DNA from: Aquabacterium sp029268225
GTDB taxonomy: Bacteria; Pseudomonadota; Gammaproteobacteria; Burkholderiales; Burkholderiaceae_C
Direction of reading: 5' to 3'
DNA length: 64,000 bases
Assembly: GCF_037482285.1 (NCBI RefSeq)
Contig: NZ_JBBEYB010000007.1
Coordinates: 141,137 to 205,136, forward strand
Part shown: in pieces, positions 36,150 to 45,889 of the stretch
Layout: each line of letters starts with the position of its first letter
How positions within the stretch are numbered: position 1 is the first letter of the stretch
Position numbers and translations under genes: made by a program
Notes under the pieces: model-generated
The model's input: the letters and a program-made list of their open reading frames with translations, nothing else
Database searches by the model: none
What the model was told of the DNA's origin: nothing

Positions 36150-39100
36150 ATGAAGCCCGCCATGAACCGCGCGCTCATTCGCGCGACACCCCTGCCCGAC
36201 TACGTCGAGTTGCATGCGGTCTCGAACTACTCCTTTTTGCGCGGTGGCTCGCACCCGGAAGAACTGATCGAGCGCGCCCTGGCACTGGGCTACCGAGGTC
36301 TGGCCTTGACCGACGAGGCCAGTCTGGCCGGCGTGGTGCGTGCGCACCTGGCTTTGCGCAAGGCTCGGGAGGCCGGTGTGCCCGGCGCCGACACCTTCCA
36401 GTTGCTGCTGGGCAGCGAGTTCGAGGTGGCAGACGCGACGCCTTTCAAGCTGGTGGTGCTGGCCTGTCACCGCATTGGCTACGGCCTCCTGTGCGAGTTC
36501 ATCACCCGGCTGCGTCGCACTGGCCAAGGCAAAGGACTCGCCCCTTTGACCCGCGAAGACATCCGGCCTTCGGCCTGGGGCGACTGTCTGGTGCTGCTGA
36601 TCCCGCAGCGACACAGCGCCCCCGAGGTCGTGGCCGAGCAGGCTCGTTGGCTGCGCCGCCATTTTGCCGACCGATGCTGGCTGGGCGTGGCTCTGCACCA
36701 CCATCTGGACGATGCCGTGTGGCTGCGCACCTTGCGCCAGATTGGCGAGACCGAGCAGGTGCCCCTGGTGGCCACGGGCGACGTGCACATGCACCTGCGC
36801 TCTCGCAAGCCCTTGCAGGATGTGCTCACCGCTACCCGCCTGCGGCGTCCGCTTAGCGACTGCGGCCTGCAACTGGAGCGCCACGCCGAACGCCATCTGC
36901 GCAGCCGACTGCGACTGGCCCAGCGTTATCCCGCCGACCTGTTGCAAGCAACGCAGGATGTGGCGGCACGTTGCGCGTTCAGCCTGGACGAGCTGCGCTA
37001 CGAATACCCAGACGAAGTCGTGCCCGAGGGGGCAACACCCGGCAGCTACCTGCGGCAAAGCAGTGAGGCTGGCTTGAACCGACGCTATCCGCAGGGCGTG
37101 CCGCCTCGGGTGCGCGCCCAACTGGAGGCCGAACTCACTCTGATCGCCGAGCTCGGCTATGAAAAGTACTTCCTGACGGTGTACGACATCGTGTGCTTTG
37201 CGCGCTCGCGCCACATCCTCTGCCAGGGTCGAGGCAGCGCGGCCAATTCGGTGGTCTGCTATGCCCTGGGCATCACCGAAGTCGACCCCGAGCAGAGCAC
37301 CTTGCTGTTCGAGCGCTTCATCTCACGCGAGCGCAACGAGCCGCCTGACATCGACGTGGACTTCGAGCACGAGCGCCGTGAAGAGGTCATCCAGTATCTG
37401 TACAGCCGCTACGGACGCGACCGGGCCGCGCTCACGGCCACCGTCATCACCTACCGCACCCGCAGCGCCTTGCGCGATGTGGGCAAGGCCCTCGGCTTCA
37501 GTCCGGACGAGATCGAGCGTGCCAGCGGCAACCTGCAATGGTGGGACAGCCACGCCGCCTTGGCCGAACGCCTGCAAGAAGTCGGCCTGGACCCCAGCAC
37601 GCGCCGCGTTCAGCAGTGGCTGGAGCTCACGCGCACGCTGGTGGGCTTTCCGCGCCATCTGAGCCAGCACACCGGCGGCTTTGTGCTCTCGCGTGGGGCG
37701 CTGTGTCGCATGGTGCCCATCGAGAACGCGAACATGCCCGACCGCAGCGTCATCCAGTGGGACAAAGACGACCTGGACGCGCTGGGCCTGCTCAAGGTGG
37801 ACGTGCTGGCGCTGGGCATGCTCACGGCCTTGCGCAAGGCGATGGACTTCATCGGCCAATGGCGGGGCCAGCGCTTTGACCTGCCCGACATCCCTCGTGA
37901 AGACCCCGCGTGCTACGAGATGATGTGCCGGGCCGACACCATCGGCGTCTTCCAGATTGAAAGCCGGGCGCAGATGAGCATGCTGCCGCGTCTGAAGCCC
38001 CGCCAGTTTTACGATCTGGTGGTGGAAGTGGCCCTGGTGCGACCGGGGCCGATCCAGGGCGGGATGGTCCACCCCTATCTGCGCCGCCGCCAGGGACTGG
38101 AGCCGGTCGACTACCCCCGTGGCCTGCAGGCGGCCTTGAAGCGCACCCTGGGTGTGCCGATTTTTCAGGAACAGGTCATGCAGATCGCGATGATCGCGGC
38201 GGGGTTCACCGCAGGTGAGGCCGATGATCTGCGCCGGTCGATGGCCGCGTGGCGACGCAAGGGCGATGTGCACAAATTCAAGGAGCGCATCAAGGCCGGC
38301 ATGCGCGCCAACCAGTACAGCCCCGAATTTGCCGAGCAGATCTGCCAGCAGATCGAAGGCTTTGGCTCCTACGGCTTCCCCGAATCCCACGCGGCAAGCT
38401 TTGCCTTGCTGGTGTACGCCAGCGCCTGGATCAAATGCCATGAACCGGCGGCCTTCCTGGCGGGCCTGCTGAACGCGCAACCGCTGGGCTTTTACTCCCC
38501 CAGCCAGTTGGTGCAGGACGCGCTCCGACATGGCGTGGAAGTGCGCCCACCTGACGTGATGTGTTCGACCTGGGATTGCAGCCTGGAGCCGGGTACTCCG
38601 CCCAGTGAGCCGGCGGTTCGACTCGGCTTGCGCTTGCTCGCCGGGCTGTCCCCCGACGTGGCGCAACGCATCGTGGCCGCACGCCAACAGTCCCCCTTCA
38701 CCGACGTGGACGACCTCGCCCGCCGCGCCGACCTCGATCAGCGCACCCTGCGCGCCCTGGCCGCTGGCGATGCGCTCATCAGCCTCTCCGGCCACCGCCG
38801 CCAGCAAGTCTGGGAGGCGTCGGCCCTGCACCGTGCGCCGCCGCTGTTGCGCGAAGCGCCGGTGGCCGAAGTGCCCTTGGCCCTGCCCGCGGCGCCCGAA
38901 GGCGAAGAAATCGTCTTTGACTACGCCTCTCAAGGCCTGACGCTGCGCCGGCACCCCTTGGCCTTGCTGCGTCCACAGTTGAGCGCCCAGCGCCTGCTCA
39001 GTGCCGCCGAGTTGCGTGATTTTCCGAATGGGAGACTGGCGCGCGCCTGCGGCATCGTCACCGTGCGGCAACAACCGGGCACCGCCTCGGGCGTGGTCTT

Positions 39101-39314
39101 CGTGACGCTGGAAGATGAAACCGGCACGGTCAACGTGATCGTGTGGCCGGCCCTGAAAGAACGCCAGCGACGCGAGCTGGTGCACTCACGGCTGCTGGCG
39201 GTCTATGGGGTATGGCAGCGTGAAGGCGAGGTACGCCACTTGGTGGCGCATCGCCTGCGCGACCTGACGCCCCTGCTGGGGCGCCTGAGCACCCACAGCC
39301 GGGACTTTCACTGA
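36150..39314 (+). CDS. dnaE2: error-prone DNA polymerase III alpha subunit DnaE2 (ImuC)
   Basis: C-family translesion polymerase, 1054 aa. In order: the PHP domain (YVELHAVSNYSFLRGGSHPEE-type start near residue 16), the palm with the catalytic aspartates in PPDIDVDFEHERREEV (about 395-410), fingers, the helix-hairpin-helix region and a C-terminal OB fold (GIVTVRQQPGTASGVVFVTLEDETG). Shorter than replicative DnaE (about 1160 aa) and lacking its extreme C-terminal tau-binding part, typical of DnaE2. Third gene of the LexA-controlled mutasome operon. Ends 32 bases from convergent lpdA. Confidence 0.95.
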   Translation: MKPAMNRALIRATPLPDYVELHAVSNYSFLRGGSHPEELIERALALGYRGLALTDEASLAGVVRAHLALRKAREAGVPGADTFQLLLGSEFEVADATPFKLVVLACHRIGYGLLCEFITRLRRTGQGKGLAPLTREDIRPSAWGDCLVLLIPQRHSAPEVVAEQARWLRRHFADRCWLGVALHHHLDDAVWLRTLRQIGETEQVPLVATGDVHMHLRSRKPLQDVLTATRLRRPLSDCGLQLERHAERHLRSRLRLAQRYPADLLQATQDVAARCAFSLDELRYEYPDEVVPEGATPGSYLRQSSEAGLNRRYPQGVPPRVRAQLEAELTLIAELGYEKYFLTVYDIVCFARSRHILCQGRGSAANSVVCYALGITEVDPEQSTLLFERFISRERNEPPDIDVDFEHERREEVIQYLYSRYGRDRAALTATVITYRTRSALRDVGKALGFSPDEIERASGNLQWWDSHAALAERLQEVGLDPSTRRVQQWLELTRTLVGFPRHLSQHTGGFVLSRGALCRMVPIENANMPDRSVIQWDKDDLDALGLLKVDVLALGMLTALRKAMDFIGQWRGQRFDLPDIPREDPACYEMMCRADTIGVFQIESRAQMSMLPRLKPRQFYDLVVEVALVRPGPIQGGMVHPYLRRRQGLEPVDYPRGLQAALKRTLGVPIFQEQVMQIAMIAAGFTAGEADDLRRSMAAWRRKGDVHKFKERIKAGMRANQYSPEFAEQICQQIEGFGSYGFPESHAASFALLVYASAWIKCHEPAAFLAGLLNAQPLGFYSPSQLVQDALRHGVEVRPPDVMCSTWDCSLEPGTPPSEPAVRLGLRLLAGLSPDVAQRIVAARQQSPFTDVDDLARRADLDQRTLRALAAGDALISLSGHRRQQVWEASALHRAPPLLREAPVAEVPLALPAAPEGEEIVFDYASQGLTLRRHPLALLRPQLSAQRLLSAAELRDFPNGRLARACGIVTVRQQPGTASGVVFVTLEDETGTVNVIVWPALKERQRRELVHSRLLAVYGVWQREGEVRHLVAHRLRDLTPLLGRLSTHSRDFH

Positions 39315-39346
39315 CACGCGGGCGCGCCAGCTTCAGCGCCTCAAGG

Positions 39347-41194
39347 TCAGCGCTTGCGTGCCGGCGGCAAGTCGGTGCAACTGCCGTGAGCCGCTTCGGC
39401 ACACAGGCCGATGCTTTCACCCAGCGTTGGGTGCGGGTGAATGGTCTTGCCGATGTCGACCTCGTCGGCCCCCATCTCGATGGCGAGCGCGATCTCGCCG
39501 ATCATGTCGCCCGCATGCGTGCCGACGATGCCACCACCCAGGATGCGACCATGGCCGTGAGCCTCAGGACTGTCATCGAACAAGAGCTTGGTGAAGCCCT
39601 CGTCGCGACCGTTCGCAATGGCACGGCCCGATGCCGACCACGGGAACAGCCCCTTCTTGACCTTGATGCCCTGAGCCTTGGCCTGGTCCTCGGTCAAGCC
39701 CACCCACGCCACTTCCGGATCGGAGTAAGCCACGCTCGGAATCACGCGGGCATCGAACTGGGTCTTGGCCAGCTTCTCGTCACCCAGCAGTTCACCCGCC
39801 ACCACTTCGGCGGCCACATGCGCCTCGTGCACAGCCTTGTGCGCCAGCATGGGCTGCCCCACCAGGTCGCCAATGGCGAAGATGTGCGGCACGTTGGTGC
39901 GCATCTGCACGTCCACCGGAATGAAGCCACGGTCAGACACGGCCACACCGGCCTTGTCCGCGTCGATCTTCTTGCCGTTGGGCGTGCGCCCCACCGCCTG
40001 CAGCACCAGGTCATAGGTCTGCTCGCTCAGGGTACCGTCGGCCGCCTCAAACTTCACCTTGATGCCTTCGGGCGTGGCCTCGGCCCCCACCGTCTTGGTC
40101 TTCAACATGATGTTGTCGAAGCGCGGCGCGTTCATCTTTTGCCAGACCTTGACCAGATCCCGGTCAGCGCCCTGCATCAGGCCGTCCATCATCTCGACCA
40201 CGTCCAGACGTGCGCCCAGCGTGGAATACACCGTGCCCATTTCCAGGCCGATGATGCCGCCGCCCACGATCAGCATCTTCTTGGGCACGCCCTGAAGCGC
40301 GAGCGCCCCGGTTGAGTCCACGATGCGCTCGTCTTGCGGGAAGAACGGCAGACGCACCGCCTGCGAGCCGGCCGCGATGATGGCGCGCTTGAAACGCACC
40401 ACCTTGGCCGAGCCGGTCTTCTCTTGGCCCGTGCCCGTGGTCTCTTCGACCTTCAGGTGATACGGATCGAGGAAGACACCATAGCCGCGCACGGTCGTGA
40501 CCTTGCGCATCTTGGCCATGGACGCCAGGCCGCCGGTCAACTTGCCGATGACCTTTTCCTTGTGGCCACGCAGCTTGTCGATGTTCACGCTGGGCTCGGC
40601 GAACTCCACGCCGGCATCGGCCAGGTGGCGGACCTCGTCCATCACGGCGGCCACGTGCAGCAGCGCCTTCGAGGGGATGCAACCCACGTTCAGGCACACG
40701 CCACCCAGGGTGGCGTAACGCTCGACGATCACGGTGTTCAGGCCCAAGTCGGCCGAACGGAATGCGGCCGAGTAGCCGCCCGGGCCACCGCCCAGCACGA
40801 CCACATCGCATTCCACGTCCACCGGGCCGGTGTAGCTGCCAGCCGGAGCCGGAGCCACGACTGCGGGCGCCGAAGGTGCCGCCGCGACCACAGGTGCCGA
40901 AGTCGGAGCAATCACCGGAGCTGCAGTGGGTGCTGCAGAGGCCGCGGCCCCTGCGTCCGCGCTTTCCAGCGTCAAGATCACCGTGCCCTGGTTGATCTTG
41001 TCACCCAAAGCCACCTTGAGCTCCTTCACCACACCGGCGTGCGACGAAGGAATCTCCATCGAAGCCTTGTCCGACTCAACCGTGATGAGGCTTTGCTCGG
41101 CCTTCACCGTGTCGCCGGGCTTGACCAGCACCTCGATGATGGCCACGTCCTTGAAGTCACCGATGTCGGGAACTTGTACGTCAATCAATGCCAT
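39347..41194 (-). CDS. lpdA: dihydrolipoyl dehydrogenase with N-terminal lipoyl domain (PDH E3)
   Basis: E3 of pyruvate dehydrogenase: reoxidises dihydrolipoamide with FAD and NAD. The 615-aa protein carries a lipoyl domain (residues 2-75, lipoyl-lysine K43 in VESDKASMEIP), an Ala/Pro linker (about 80-120), the FAD motif GGGPGG (135-140), redox-active C167/C172 (GGVCLNVGC) and the C-terminal dimer domain with its His-Glu (HPHPTLGE). E3 with its own lipoyl domain is common in Neisseria and Burkholderiales. The ATG at 41194 is chosen; the upstream 28 codons run into aceF. Third gene of aceE-aceF-lpdA. Confidence 0.96.
   Translation of the reverse strand: MALIDVQVPDIGDFKDVAIIEVLVKPGDTVKAEQSLITVESDKASMEIPSSHAGVVKELKVALGDKINQGTVILTLESADAGAAASAAPTAAPVIAPTSAPVVAAAPSAPAVVAPAPAGSYTGPVDVECDVVVLGGGPGGYSAAFRSADLGLNTVIVERYATLGGVCLNVGCIPSKALLHVAAVMDEVRHLADAGVEFAEPSVNIDKLRGHKEKVIGKLTGGLASMAKMRKVTTVRGYGVFLDPYHLKVEETTGTGQEKTGSAKVVRFKRAIIAAGSQAVRLPFFPQDERIVDSTGALALQGVPKKMLIVGGGIIGLEMGTVYSTLGARLDVVEMMDGLMQGADRDLVKVWQKMNAPRFDNIMLKTKTVGAEATPEGIKVKFEAADGTLSEQTYDLVLQAVGRTPNGKKIDADKAGVAVSDRGFIPVDVQMRTNVPHIFAIGDLVGQPMLAHKAVHEAHVAAEVVAGELLGDEKLAKTQFDARVIPSVAYSDPEVAWVGLTEDQAKAQGIKVKKGLFPWSASGRAIANGRDEGFTKLLFDDSPEAHGHGRILGGGIVGTHAGDMIGEIALAIEMGADEVDIGKTIHPHPTLGESIGLCAEAAHGSCTDLPPARKR
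40970..41191 (-). repeat. lipoyl-domain coding repeat, E3 copy
   Basis: Codes for the lipoyl domain at the start of LpdA. Its DNA is closely similar to the two lipoyl segments in aceF (42306-42527 and 42665-42887); for example, the stretch around the lipoyl lysine is nearly unchanged in all three. This leaves three related direct repeats in 2 kb. Confidence 0.8.
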
Positions 41195-41207
41195 GTCGCG
41201 CTCCCGA

Positions 41208-42890
41208 TCACAGCACGATGCGGCGGAAGTCCGCCAGCAGCGACGCGAAGTACACATTGAAGCGGGCAGCCGCCGCACCGTCGATGACGCGGTGGTCCCA
41301 CGACAGCGACAGCGGCAACATCAGGCGCGGCTGGAAGGCCTTGCCATCCCACTTCGGCTCGATGGTGCTCTTGCACACGCCCATGATGGCCACTTCAGGC
41401 GCATTGATGATGGGGGTGAAGTACTTGCCACCGATGCCGCCCAGCGACGAGATCGAGAAGCAACCACCGGTCATGTCGGCCGGACCCAGCTTGCCGTCGC
41501 GCGCCTTCTTGGCCAGCTCTGCCATTTCCTGGCTGATTTGGAAAATGCCCTTCTTGTCGGCATCCTTGATCACCGGCACCACCAGGCCATTGGGCGTGTC
41601 CGCCGCAAAGCCGATGTGGAAGTAGTTCTTGAGCACCAGCTGATCGCCATCCAGCGAGGCATTGAACTCGGGGAACTTCTTCAAAGCTGCCACGGCCGCC
41701 TTGATCATGAAGGCCAGCATCGTGACCTTCACGCCGGACTTCTCGTTTTCCTTGTTCAACTGAACGCGGAAGGCTTCCAGCTCGGTGATGTCCGCGTCGT
41801 CGTGGTTCGTGACGTGCGGGATCACCACCCAGTTGCGGTGCAGGTTGGCGCCCGAGATCTTCTTGATGCGCGACAGGTCCTTGCGCTCGATCGGGCCAAA
41901 CTTGGCGAAGTCTACCTTCGGCCAAGGCAGCAGCCCGGGGAAAGCGCCTTCCGATGCCGCGGCAGCCGGGGCCTTGGCTTGTTGGGCCGAGGTCTGCAAA
42001 CCACCCGTCATCACGTTGCGAACAAAGTTCTGCACGTCAGACTGGGTGATGCGCCCCTTGAACCCGGAGCCTTTGACCTCGGCCAGCGGCACACCCAACT
42101 CTCGCGCAAACTTGCGGATGCTGGGGGATGCGTGCGGCAGCGCGGCCGACGGCGAGCCAGGCTGATGGGCCGGCAGGGTCGCCACGGCCGAAGCGGCCAC
42201 AGCGGGCGCTGCGACGACAGCAGGTGCCGCCGCCACAGGCGCGCTGGCTGCCGGAGCAGCCACAGGCGCAGCAGCCGGCGCAGCCCCCGCGCCAGCAGCG
42301 CCTTCCAACACCACGATCGGGGTGCCCTTGGCCACCTTGTCACCCAGCTTCACCAGCAGGCTCTTGACCACGCCGGCGTGCGACGACGGAATCTCCATCG
42401 ATGCCTTGTCCGACTCCACGGTGATCAGGCTTTGCTCGGCCTTGACGGTGTCGCCCACCTTGACCAGCAGCTCGATCACGGCCACTTCATCGAAGTCGCC
42501 GATTTCTGGCACCACCACCTCGATCGGGCCAGATGCTGCCACCGGGGCAGCCACCGCGGCGGCCACAGGCGCCGACGCAACCACGGCTGGCGCAGCCGGT
42601 GCCGCCACCGCAGCAGGCGCCGCTGCCGGAGCCGAAGCCGAAGCAGCGCCTTCGGCCGCCTCCAGCACCAGCACCACCGAGCCTTCGCTCACCTTGTCGC
42701 CCAGGGCGACCTTCAACTCCTTCACCACGCCAGCGTGGGAAGACGGAATCTCCATCGAAGCCTTGTCCGACTCCACCGTGATCAAGCTCTGCTCGGCCTT
42801 CACGGTATCGCCAGCTTTCACCAGCACCTCGATGATTGCCACTTCATCAAAGTCCCCAATGTCAGGGACCTTCACTTCAATCAATGCCAT
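41208..42890 (-). CDS. aceF: pyruvate dehydrogenase E2, dihydrolipoamide acetyltransferase
   Basis: E2 core of the PDH complex, transferring acetyl groups to CoA. The 560 aa contain two lipoyl domains (2-75 with K43; about 122-195 with K162) joined by Ala/Pro-rich swinging linkers, a peripheral-subunit-binding domain (PSIRKFARELGVPLAEVKGSG, near 258-280) and the catalytic domain ending DHRVIDGAAAARF with H533. Lies 13 bases upstream of lpdA and 102 bases downstream of aceE on the same strand. Confidence 0.97.
   Translation of the reverse strand: MALIEVKVPDIGDFDEVAIIEVLVKAGDTVKAEQSLITVESDKASMEIPSSHAGVVKELKVALGDKVSEGSVVLVLEAAEGAASASAPAAAPAAVAAPAAPAVVASAPVAAAVAAPVAASGPIEVVVPEIGDFDEVAVIELLVKVGDTVKAEQSLITVESDKASMEIPSSHAGVVKSLLVKLGDKVAKGTPIVVLEGAAGAGAAPAAAPVAAPAASAPVAAAPAVVAAPAVAASAVATLPAHQPGSPSAALPHASPSIRKFARELGVPLAEVKGSGFKGRITQSDVQNFVRNVMTGGLQTSAQQAKAPAAAASEGAFPGLLPWPKVDFAKFGPIERKDLSRIKKISGANLHRNWVVIPHVTNHDDADITELEAFRVQLNKENEKSGVKVTMLAFMIKAAVAALKKFPEFNASLDGDQLVLKNYFHIGFAADTPNGLVVPVIKDADKKGIFQISQEMAELAKKARDGKLGPADMTGGCFSISSLGGIGGKYFTPIINAPEVAIMGVCKSTIEPKWDGKAFQPRLMLPLSLSWDHRVIDGAAAARFNVYFASLLADFRRIVL
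42306..42527 (-). repeat. lipoyl-domain coding repeat, second E2 copy
   Basis: Second lipoyl domain of AceF, a direct repeat of 42665-42887 and of the start of lpdA. Similarity is highest around the lipoyl-lysine block ESDKASMEIPSSHAGVVK, which is identical in protein sequence in all three copies. Confidence 0.8.
42665..42887 (-). repeat. lipoyl-domain coding repeat, first E2 copy
   Basis: First lipoyl domain of AceF. Its protein sequence through VKELKVALGDK matches the LpdA lipoyl domain better than it matches the second AceF domain, suggesting a recent duplication or gene conversion between aceF and lpdA. Confidence 0.8.
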
Positions 42891-42992
42891 TTTGTGTCTC
42901 CATTCAGGACGACGTCATACGTTGGTTCGACAGCCCCCGCCCGCGCACATCGGTGGCGCAGGGCTGGGGCCTCGGTTCGGTGTCTGAGAGCC

Positions 42993-45692
42993 TCAGGCGT
43001 ACAGTGGGTTGACCTTGTCGGCCTTGATCCCGTACTTCTGAATGGCCTCGGCCACCTTGGCCAGCGGCAACTTGCCATCGTCGGCCAGCGCCTTGAGGGC
43101 GGCAACCACGATGTAATGGCGATTGATTTCGAAGTGCTCGCGCAGCTTGCTGCGGAAGTCGCTGCGACCGAAACCGTCCGTGCCCAGCACCTTGTAGTTG
43201 CGGCCCTTCGGAATGAAGGGACGGATCTGCTCGGCGTAGGCCTTCATGTAGTCGGTCGAAGCCACCACCGGGCCGTCGAACGGCTGCAGTTGCTGAGCGA
43301 CGAACGATGCCTTGGGCGTTTCCAGCGGGTGCAGCAGGTTGTAGCGCTCGGCGTCCTGGCCATCGCGGGCCAGTTCGTTGAAGCTCGGGCAGCTCCACAC
43401 GTTGGCCGACAGGCCCCAGTCGGACTCCAGCAGCGCCTTGGCCGCGATCGACTCGCGCAAGATCGTACCCGAACCCAGCAGGTTCACGCAGGTCTTGCCG
43501 GCTTCGCCTTCCTGCAGCAGGTACATGCCCTTGAGGATCTGCTCTTCCGTGCCTTGCTTGAGGCCCGGCATCGCGTAGTTCTCGTTGAGCAGCGTCAGGT
43601 AGAAGAACACGTTCTCCTGGTTCTCGACCATGCGCTTCAGACCGTGGTGCAGGATCACGCCCACTTCATGCGCGAACGACGGGTCGTACGACACGCAGTT
43701 CGGGATGGTGCCCGCCAGGATGTGGCTGTGGCCGTCTTCGTGCTGTAGACCTTCGCCGTTCAGCGTGGTCCGGCCCGAGGTGCCGCCCAGCAGGAAGCCA
43801 CGCGCCTGCATGTCACCGGCCGCCCAGGCCAGGTCACCGATGCGCTGGAAGCCGAACATCGAGTAGTACACGTAAAACGGGATCATGATCCGGTTGCTCG
43901 TGCTGTAGCTCGTCGCGGCCGCAATCCAGCTCGACATGCCGCCGGCTTCGTTGATGCCTTCCTGCAGGATCTGACCGGCCTTGTCCTCGCGGTAGTACAT
44001 CACCTGGTCCTTGTCGACCGGGGTGTATTGCTGACCTGCGGGGTTGTAGATGCCGACCTGACGGAACAGGCCTTCCATGCCGAAGGTACGGGCCTCGTCC
44101 ACCAGGATGGGCACCACACGGGGGCCCAGGGCCTGGTCACGCAGCAACTGCGTCAGGAAACGCACATAAGCCTGAGTGGTGGAAATCTCGCGGCCTTCGG
44201 CCGTCGGCTCCAGCACCGCCTTGAAGGTCTCCAGAGGCGGAATCGTGAACTGCTCGTCGGCCTTCACACGGCGGTGCGGCAGGTAGCCACCCAGTGCCTT
44301 GCGACGCTCGTGCAGGTACTTCATCTCCGGCGAATCTTCCGAAGGCTTGAAGAACGGGATCTTCGGCAGCTCGCTGTCGGGAATCGGCAGGTTGAAGCGG
44401 TCACGGAAGTGGCGGATGTCCTCGTCCGTCAGCTTCTTGGTCTGGTGAACGGTGTTCTTGCCTTCACCGGCCTTGCCCATCCCATAGCCCTTGACCGTCT
44501 TGACCAGCAACACGGTGGGTTGACCCTTGTGGTTGACCGCACGGTGGAAGGCGGCGTACACCTTCTGCGGGTCATGCCCCCCACGGCGCAGCGAGAAGAT
44601 CTGCTCATCGGTCATGTTGGCGACCAGGGCTGCCACACGCGGATCACGCTCGAAGAAGTTCTTGCGGACAAAGGCGCCGTCGTTGGCCTTCATGGCCTGG
44701 TAGTCACCGTCCGGGATCTCCATCATGATCTTGCGCATGAGGCCATCCTTGTCCTTGGCCAGCAGCGCATCCCAGTCACTGCCCCACAGCAGCTTGATCA
44801 CGTTCCAGCCCGAGCCGCGAAACTCGCTTTCCAGTTCCTGCACGATCTTGCCGTTGCCACGCACCGGGCCGTCCAGGCGCTGCAGGTTGCAGTTCACCAC
44901 GAAGATCAGGTTGTCGAGCCCCTCGCGTGCGGCCAGACCGATGGCGCCCAGCGATTCGGGCTCGTCCATCTCACCATCACCACAGAACACCCACACCTTG
45001 CGATTGCTGGTGTCGGCGATGCCGCGAGCGTGCAGGTACTTCAGGAACCGCGCCTGGTAGATCGCCATCAAGGGCCCCAGGCCCATCGACACCGTCGGGA
45101 ACTGCCAGAACTCGGGCATCAGCTTGGGGTGCGGGTAACTCGACAGACCCTTGCCGTCCACCTCTTGGCGGAAATTGAGCAGCTGCTCCTCGGTCAGACG
45201 ACCTTCGAGGAAGGCGCGGGCGTACACGCCAGGCGACACATGGCCCTGGAAATAAATGCAATCGCCGCCGTGGTTTTCATTTTCGGCGTGCCAGAAATGG
45301 TTGAAACCGGCGCCAAACAGGCTGGCCAGCGACGCGAAAGAGCCGATGTGGCCACCCAGGTCGCCGCCGTCTTCCGGGTTGTGGCGGTTGGCTTTGACCA
45401 CCATCGCCATCGCGTTCCAGCGCATGTAAGAGCGCAAGCGCTCCTCAATCTCGATATTGCCGGGACAGCGAGCTTCGTCTTCCACCGGAATGGTGTTGAC
45501 ATACGCCGTGTTGGCCGAGAAAGGCATGTCGATCCCTGCCTGGCGGGCATGGTCGAGCACGTTTTCAAGGAGTTGGTGGGCGCGGGCGCGGCCCTCGGTG
45601 TCGATGACGGCGGACAAAGCGTCCAGCCACTCTCGGGTTTCTTGGGGATCCTGGTCCTGAGGGGCGGACGCCATGGGATCTTGAGCAGACAT
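42993..45692 (-). CDS. aceE: pyruvate dehydrogenase E1 component (homodimeric)
   Basis: Thiamine-diphosphate enzyme that decarboxylates pyruvate and acetylates the lipoyl arms of AceF. The 899-aa protein has the family landmarks NENHGGDCIYFQGHVSPG, the TPP/Mg motif GDGEMDEPES (238-247) through NCN (267-269), and the transketolase-like pyrimidine domain. The ATG at 45692 (MSAQDPMASA) is chosen; 28 more codons upstream are open but lack similarity. First gene of aceE-aceF-lpdA, diverging from a sensor-kinase gene across 197 bases. Confidence 0.97.
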   Translation of the reverse strand: MSAQDPMASAPQDQDPQETREWLDALSAVIDTEGRARAHQLLENVLDHARQAGIDMPFSANTAYVNTIPVEDEARCPGNIEIEERLRSYMRWNAMAMVVKANRHNPEDGGDLGGHIGSFASLASLFGAGFNHFWHAENENHGGDCIYFQGHVSPGVYARAFLEGRLTEEQLLNFRQEVDGKGLSSYPHPKLMPEFWQFPTVSMGLGPLMAIYQARFLKYLHARGIADTSNRKVWVFCGDGEMDEPESLGAIGLAAREGLDNLIFVVNCNLQRLDGPVRGNGKIVQELESEFRGSGWNVIKLLWGSDWDALLAKDKDGLMRKIMMEIPDGDYQAMKANDGAFVRKNFFERDPRVAALVANMTDEQIFSLRRGGHDPQKVYAAFHRAVNHKGQPTVLLVKTVKGYGMGKAGEGKNTVHQTKKLTDEDIRHFRDRFNLPIPDSELPKIPFFKPSEDSPEMKYLHERRKALGGYLPHRRVKADEQFTIPPLETFKAVLEPTAEGREISTTQAYVRFLTQLLRDQALGPRVVPILVDEARTFGMEGLFRQVGIYNPAGQQYTPVDKDQVMYYREDKAGQILQEGINEAGGMSSWIAAATSYSTSNRIMIPFYVYYSMFGFQRIGDLAWAAGDMQARGFLLGGTSGRTTLNGEGLQHEDGHSHILAGTIPNCVSYDPSFAHEVGVILHHGLKRMVENQENVFFYLTLLNENYAMPGLKQGTEEQILKGMYLLQEGEAGKTCVNLLGSGTILRESIAAKALLESDWGLSANVWSCPSFNELARDGQDAERYNLLHPLETPKASFVAQQLQPFDGPVVASTDYMKAYAEQIRPFIPKGRNYKVLGTDGFGRSDFRSKLREHFEINRHYIVVAALKALADDGKLPLAKVAEAIQKYGIKADKVNPLYA

Positions 45693-45889
45693 GGGTGAAG
45701 TCTCCAAATTGTTGATAGCGGCGAGCCACTCATTTAAGGGTGGTCGCCAGGGTTTTGGTCCGTGGGTAAACGGCAAAGCCCCGACACTACGAATCGTTTG
45801 CGCAACAGGGTGGCATTGCGAAACTTCCGAAAATATAAGCGATAAGTGCCATCCCTTTGGGCGGTCCGCGCCGACAGATAATCAGCACC

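Noticed and set aside
40926..43748. 940-codon plus-strand frame across aceF and parts of lpdA/aceE
   Set aside because: It spans three real genes in antisense and is low-complexity (Arg/His/Ser), so it is a shadow.
45693..45889. Search for a PdhR-type operator before aceE
   Set aside because: No convincing AATTGGT-ACCAATT-like palindrome was found in the gap.
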